From: an uncultured Propionibacteriaceae bacterium
Lineage (GTDB): Bacteria; Actinomycetota; Actinomycetes; Propionibacteriales; Propionibacteriaceae
Length of the DNA stretch: 8,475 nucleotides
Reading direction: 5' to 3'
Assembly: GCA_945875065.1 (NCBI GenBank)
Contig: CAMCJC010000096.1
Span: forward strand, 1-8,475
Shown here: piece by piece, positions 6,011 to 8,475 of the stretch
How positions within the stretch are numbered: position 1 is the stretch's first letter
Layout: each line of letters opens with the position of its first letter
Made by a program: the position numbers and the translations under genes
Notes under the pieces: model-generated
Told to the model about the DNA's origin: nothing
Database searches by the model: none
Seen by the model: only the letters and a program-made list of their open reading frames with translations

Positions 6011-6622
6011 ATGATCGAACCCGTAACCCTCACCGGCCGACACGTCACGCTCGCACCCCTCGATCGTTCCCACCTGCCTGGACTCCAGGAGGCCGTGCGC
6101 GACGGCGCGGTGTGGCGCCTCTGGTTCAACGGCCACGTCCCCAAGCCGGAGGCCATGGCAGAAGACATCGAGACTCGCCTGAGCATCCCGACGATGGTGC
6201 CGTTCACCGTGCTGGCGGAAGGCACCATCGTCGGGATGACGTCGTACATGAACATCGACGCCCCGAACCTCGTGCTAGAAATCGGGTCGACATGGCTCGC
6301 ACAGAGCGTCCAGGGCACCAAGGTGAACCCGGAGATGAAGCTCCTGCTCCTAACCCACGCATTCGATGTCCTCGGCTACCGCCGCGTTGAGCTGCGCACC
6401 CATTCGATGAACCACCGCTCCCGCGCCGCGATTGAGCGCCTCGGCGCGACCCTGGAGGGCATCCTGAGGCAGCACCGCATCCTCCCCAACGGGACTGTCC
6501 GGGACTCCTGCGTCTACTCGATCCTCAGCTACGAGTGGCCGACGGTCAGAGCCGGCCTGGAGTTCCGGCTGGGCGGCGGATTAACCGTCGCGGCCGAAAC
6601 GGGCGGTACCGTGGGGGTATGA
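6011..6622 (+). CDS. GNAT family N-acetyltransferase, RimJ/RimL type
   Basis: A 203-residue protein of the GNAT fold, predicted to transfer an acetyl group from acetyl-CoA to an amine; the substrate cannot be told. The N-terminal TLTGRHVTLAPLDRSHLPGL (6-25) is the usual opening of the RimJ/RimL-like (Acetyltransf_3) group. IGSTWLAQSVQGTKVNPEMK (91-110) covers the acetyl-CoA pyrophosphate-loop strand, here QGTKVNPE instead of the common RGxGxA, as in one known subgroup. RRVELRTHSMNHRSRAAIER (124-143), then LGATLEGILRQH (144-155) with N134 and S137, is the conserved C-terminal motif. About 27 residues after the domain (177-203) are Gly/Val-rich and may be disordered. The ATG at 6011 follows a TAnnnT box by six bases. 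The stop TGA overlaps the next gene's ATG as ATGA, so translation of the pair may be coupled. Confidence 0.88.
   Translation: MIEPVTLTGRHVTLAPLDRSHLPGLQEAVRDGAVWRLWFNGHVPKPEAMAEDIETRLSIPTMVPFTVLAEGTIVGMTSYMNIDAPNLVLEIGSTWLAQSVQGTKVNPEMKLLLLTHAFDVLGYRRVELRTHSMNHRSRAAIERLGATLEGILRQHRILPNGTVRDSCVYSILSYEWPTVRAGLEFRLGGGLTVAAETGGTVGV
6607..6612 (+). promoter_or_regulatory. Candidate leaderless -10 box for the small Cys protein
   Basis: TACCGT ends six bases before the ATG at 6619, the same spacing as upstream of pgi and the GNAT gene. It lies inside the last codons of the GNAT gene. The small gene may therefore have its own leaderless transcript in addition to coupled translation. The hexamer is weak and in GC-rich coding sequence, so chance is possible. 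Confidence 0.3.
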
Positions 6623-6813
6623 GCCGGACTCCCATGTGCCCCCTACGCCCGGAGGATCCGTGCGGACTGTGTGTCCCGGGCGCTGACGGCCCCCACAACT
6701 GTCAGACCGTCAAGCTGGTGATGGAGGACCCGGAGCTGCGTGAGCAGTGGCTCGCGAACCGGGCCGAGCAGGCCGCCCGGAAACGGGACAGCGCGTCACA
6801 CACGGCCCCGTAA
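6619..6813 (+). CDS. Small cysteine-containing protein, 64 residues
   Basis: The ATG at 6619 overlaps the GNAT stop (ATGA), and the frame ends at TAA 6811-6813. The N-terminal half has four Cys in the pattern C-x7-C-x2-C-x9-C (C7, C15, C18, C28) with Pro and Gly between, which could bind a metal or form disulfides. The C-terminal half (MEDPELREQWLANRAEQAAR) looks helical and charged, followed by a short tail. No signal peptide or membrane segment is present. It resembles small conserved actinobacterial proteins of unknown function (possibly the DUF6767 group, from memory). The frame stays open upstream to 6535, but that part lies inside the GNAT gene and is Arg-rich in the way of an out-of-frame shadow. 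Function is unknown; the tight link suggests a shared role with the acetyltransferase. Confidence 0.78.
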   Translation: MSRTPMCPLRPEDPCGLCVPGADGPHNCQTVKLVMEDPELREQWLANRAEQAARKRDSASHTAP

Positions 6814-6844
6814 GGCCACCTGCGGTCGCGCGTGTGACGCGCTG
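6789..6844. terminator. Large inverted repeat between convergent genes, possible bidirectional terminator
   Basis: Sixteen bases at 6789-6804 are complementary to 6829-6844 with a single mismatch, around a 24-base loop. The left arm lies in the last codons of the small Cys gene, and the stop codon is in the loop. It sits where that gene and the alpha/beta hydrolase converge. No T-run follows on either strand, so it is not a textbook intrinsic terminator. A 10-bp palindrome TTATCGATAA follows at 6851-6860. Confidence 0.45.
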
Positions 6845-6865
6845 CACGAATTATCGATAAACAGC

Positions 6866-7831
6866 TCAGGCATAGGTCGCCAGCCAGCGGCCGACCTCGG
6901 CTAGGTAGTCCGCCTGGGGCTTAGACTCGGAGAGCATGAGGTCGTGCTTGCCGCCGTCTATGCGTACGAGCGTGACGTGACGGCCGAGCATCGGAGCCCG
7001 CGGAGCCAGTGCGGCGACGTCGAGGACGAGGTCCGCTCGGAACATGTCTTCGCTCCAGGTCTTGGAGAAATCGGAGCGGGCACTGATCAGCATCAGCACC
7101 GGGACGCGGATGTCGAGGCCCGCGGCGACGCGCGCCTGCCCCCGCATGACGGCTAGGCCCCAGCCGACGCGCGGCAGAAACGCGGGGTCGCCCTTGAGGT
7201 TGTGGTTGAACGCCCATGCGCCGTCCTCGTCGGCGTGGATGGTGCGCAGGTAGAAGCCGGGGTCGGGCAGGGCGACGGTGCGCGTCGGAGACAGCGTCCC
7301 CACAGCTCCGAACGCGGCCGAGAGCATCGGCCGCCACATGCCATTCGACGACAGCTCCAACCACGGCGAGTTAAGCACGAGCGCACTTACCGCATCAGGG
7401 TGTTCCGCCACGTACAGCGATCCGATCAGCCCGCCGGTGGAGTGCGCCAGCAGCACGACCTCCTCAGCGTGCTCGCCGATGACGTCCAGGGCAGCGTCGA
7501 GTTCGGTGAAGTACTCGGTCAGGTCGTGGGTGTAGCCGGCGAGCTGCCCGTCACGCAGCGACCGACCGTAGCGCCGAAGATCCAGGGCGTAGAAGTCGAA
7601 ACCCCACTCCTCGACGGCATCCGCGAGCGGCGCCTGGAAGAAATAGTCGTTCCAGCCGTGGAGGTACAGCAGAGCCCTCGACCTACTCGGCCGTGACTTC
7701 CTCACCAGGGTGGCGACGACGTCGTGGACGGGCTCCCCCGGGTAGCGCACGGCGTCCCTAAGTGGGATCGTCAGCTGTTGGAAGCCCGCCAGCTCAACGT
7801 CCGAAACCCAGGACTCAGGCGCGACGGTCAT
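6866..7831 (-). CDS. Alpha/beta hydrolase (serine hydrolase, lysophospholipase-like)
   Basis: A 321-residue cytosolic protein with no signal peptide. It shows the alpha/beta-hydrolase order: LLYLHGWNDYF (54-64) for the oxyanion region, DLRRYGRS (84-91), the nucleophile elbow LLAHSTGG with S131 (AHSTG instead of the usual GHSxG), the acid in ISARSDF (D254), and the base in DGGKHDLMLS (H296). It fits the serine-aminopeptidase/lysophospholipase-like group (Hydrolase_4), but the substrate is not predictable. The ATG at 7829-7831 is chosen because family homology begins soon after it. The frame is open to a TTG at 7948, but that extension is Thr/Arg/Pro-rich, inside the DUF3073 gene, and looks like shadow sequence. 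It overlaps the DUF3073 stop by 17 bases, so both are probably in one operon with coupled translation. Confidence 0.9.
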   Translation of the reverse strand: MTVAPESWVSDVELAGFQQLTIPLRDAVRYPGEPVHDVVATLVRKSRPSRSRALLYLHGWNDYFFQAPLADAVEEWGFDFYALDLRRYGRSLRDGQLAGYTHDLTEYFTELDAALDVIGEHAEEVVLLAHSTGGLIGSLYVAEHPDAVSALVLNSPWLELSSNGMWRPMLSAAFGAVGTLSPTRTVALPDPGFYLRTIHADEDGAWAFNHNLKGDPAFLPRVGWGLAVMRGQARVAAGLDIRVPVLMLISARSDFSKTWSEDMFRADLVLDVAALAPRAPMLGRHVTLVRIDGGKHDLMLSESKPQADYLAEVGRWLATYA

Positions 7832-8033
7832 CCTCGAAGTCGACTTCGTCGTTGTCGTTGTACTGCTCCGCGAGGTCTGCGTAGGCATCGGGAATCTCGG
7901 GGGCCGGATCCCGGTCCTCGTAGCTGTTGCCCCTGAGCTCTCGCTCAAGTGACGCGAAATCGGTGTCCACGGAGCGATACTTCAGATCGCGGGCCACCTT
8001 CGTCTGCTTCGCCTTTGCACGGCCGCGCCCCAT
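7815..8033 (-). CDS. DUF3073 family protein
   Basis: This 72-residue protein begins MGRGRAKAKQTKVARDLKY, the hallmark N-terminus of DUF3073, a family of small proteins found in Actinomycetota with no known function. The first 20 residues are strongly basic (seven Lys/Arg). The middle (TDFASLERELRG) is probably helical. The tail (about 38-72) is acidic, with many Asp/Glu, so the charge is split end to end. Nucleic-acid or ribosome contact by the basic end is a guess. GAGGGGG lies about ten bases before the ATG at 8033. A promoter with 17-base spacing is upstream at 8101-8129. The last 17 bases also encode the start of the alpha/beta hydrolase. Confidence 0.93.
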   Translation of the reverse strand: MGRGRAKAKQTKVARDLKYRSVDTDFASLERELRGNSYEDRDPAPEIPDAYADLAEQYNDNDEVDFEDDRRA

Positions 8034-8100
8034 ATGGGTCGACCCCCTCGCTCAATCATCGCGGTTCACCGCGGAATCTGTCAGTTGTCTCGTGAACCCG

Positions 8101-8129
8101 AGAATACCGGAGTCCCCGGGGTTGCTCAA
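8101..8129 (-). promoter_or_regulatory. Promoter of the DUF3073-hydrolase operon
   Basis: On the minus strand TTGAGC (8124-8129) and TATTCT (8101-8106) are separated by exactly 17 bases. Transcription would begin near 8094 and leave a leader of about 60 bases. That leader contains a small hairpin CGCGG-TGAA-CCGCG (8060-8073) and the GAGGGGG ribosome site. No other minus-strand promoter in the 8034-8197 gap looks as good. Confidence 0.62.
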
Positions 8130-8156
8130 AGCACCGTCCGCGGATGCGCGCGCCAG

Positions 8157-8162
8157 TAGGCT
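8157..8162 (+). promoter_or_regulatory. Possible -10 box for isocitrate dehydrogenase
   Basis: TAGGCT, the same hexamer as at the pgi start, lies 35 bases before the ATG at 8198 and would give a leader of about 29 bases containing AAGGAG. No -35 match is visible at 16-19 bases, so this is a weak call. Confidence 0.3.
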
Positions 8163-8197
8163 TGCAGCAGACCCCGAAGGACCCCAAGGAGACACCG

Positions 8198-8475
8198 ATG
8201 GGCAAGATCGTCTACACCCTCACGGATGAGGCCCCGCTGCTCGCGACCTACTCGCTGCTCCCCGTCATCCAGGCCTACTGCAAAACCGCCGGCATCGACG
8301 TCGAGACCCGCGACATCTCCCTCGCCGGGCGCATCCTGGCGCAGTTCGCCGACGTGCTGCCCGCCGAGCAGAGCACGGTCGACGCCCTCGCCGAGCTGGG
8401 TGAGCTCGCTAAGTCTCCCGCGGCGAATATCATCAAGCTCCCCAACATTTCCGCGTCGGTGCCGCAGCTCAAAGC
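8198..8475 (+). CDS. icd: NADP-dependent isocitrate dehydrogenase, monomeric type, N-terminal part
   Basis: The frame starts at ATG 8198 with a perfect AAGGAG six bases upstream and runs off the window, giving 92 residues of a protein normally about 740 long. The sequence IVYTLTDEAPLLATYSLLPV, then ETRDISLAGRILAQFADVLP and LAELGELAKSPAANIIKLPN, then ISASVPQLKA, is characteristic of the monomeric (type II) isocitrate dehydrogenase. It does not resemble the dimeric Icd family. The enzyme converts isocitrate to 2-oxoglutarate with NADP in the TCA cycle, in the cytosol. The conserved NISASVPQL block that contributes to the active site is intact. It is divergent from the DUF3073 operon. Confidence 0.95.
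   Translation, partial: MGKIVYTLTDEAPLLATYSLLPVIQAYCKTAGIDVETRDISLAGRILAQFADVLPAEQSTVDALAELGELAKSPAANIIKLPNISASVPQLK

Noticed and set aside
7832..7948. N-terminal extension of the alpha/beta hydrolase from a TTG at 7948
   Set aside because: The added residues are Thr/Arg/Pro-rich, lie fully within DUF3073 in another frame, and precede the point where hydrolase homology begins.
1..8475. Mobile element, prophage, CRISPR array, toxin-antitoxin or other defence system
   Set aside because: No transposase, integrase, direct-repeat array, attachment-site duplication at the tRNA genes, or toxin/antitoxin-like gene pair was seen on either strand.

Overview
The window is a stretch of actinobacterial chromosome. 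Evidence for this is the strong G/C bias at third codon positions, a DUF3073 gene (an Actinomycetota-specific family), a monomeric-type NADP isocitrate dehydrogenase, a Glu-Asp-Phe tRNA cluster of the kind common in this phylum, and several apparently leaderless promoters (TAnnnT, six bases, ATG). I cannot name the genus. There is no sign of phage, transposon, CRISPR or other mobile DNA; this is mostly core chromosome.

Layout from left to right. (1) 1-566, +: the 3' part of a KDPG-aldolase-like gene whose Schiff-base lysine position appears to be glutamine. (2) 585-1853, -: a surface protein with signal peptide, two Ig-like modules, an Ala/Ser/Thr/Pro stalk, one membrane span and a long acidic cytoplasmic tail. 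(3) 2081-3169, +, divergent from it: a membrane-anchored SH3b protein with a LAS-type metallopeptidase-like C-terminal domain that has all expected metal ligands, probably a cell-wall hydrolase. (4) 3190-4863, +: glucose-6-phosphate isomerase (pgi), followed without a gap by a SanA/YdcF-like DUF218 membrane protein to 5540. (5) 5549-5991, -: tRNA-Glu, tRNA-Asp and tRNA-Phe, with a sigma70-type promoter at one end and a strong intrinsic terminator at the other. (6) 6011-6813, +: a RimJ/RimL-type GNAT acetyltransferase overlapping by ATGA a 64-residue cysteine-containing protein. (7) 6866-8033, -: DUF3073 overlapping an alpha/beta hydrolase by 17 bases. (8) 8198 to the window edge, +: the start of monomeric isocitrate dehydrogenase.

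How the genes fit together: pgi and isocitrate dehydrogenase are central carbon enzymes. The two divergent envelope proteins and the SanA-like protein point to cell-surface work. The acetyltransferase plus Cys protein and DUF3073 plus hydrolase are two small two-gene units. The most interesting items are the probably inactive aldolase paralogue, the set of three leaderless promoters, the unclear (possibly CTG) start of the SanA-like gene, the uncharacterised surface protein with its long cytosolic tail, and the small Cys protein tied to the acetyltransferase. I found no convincing previously undescribed multi-gene system.
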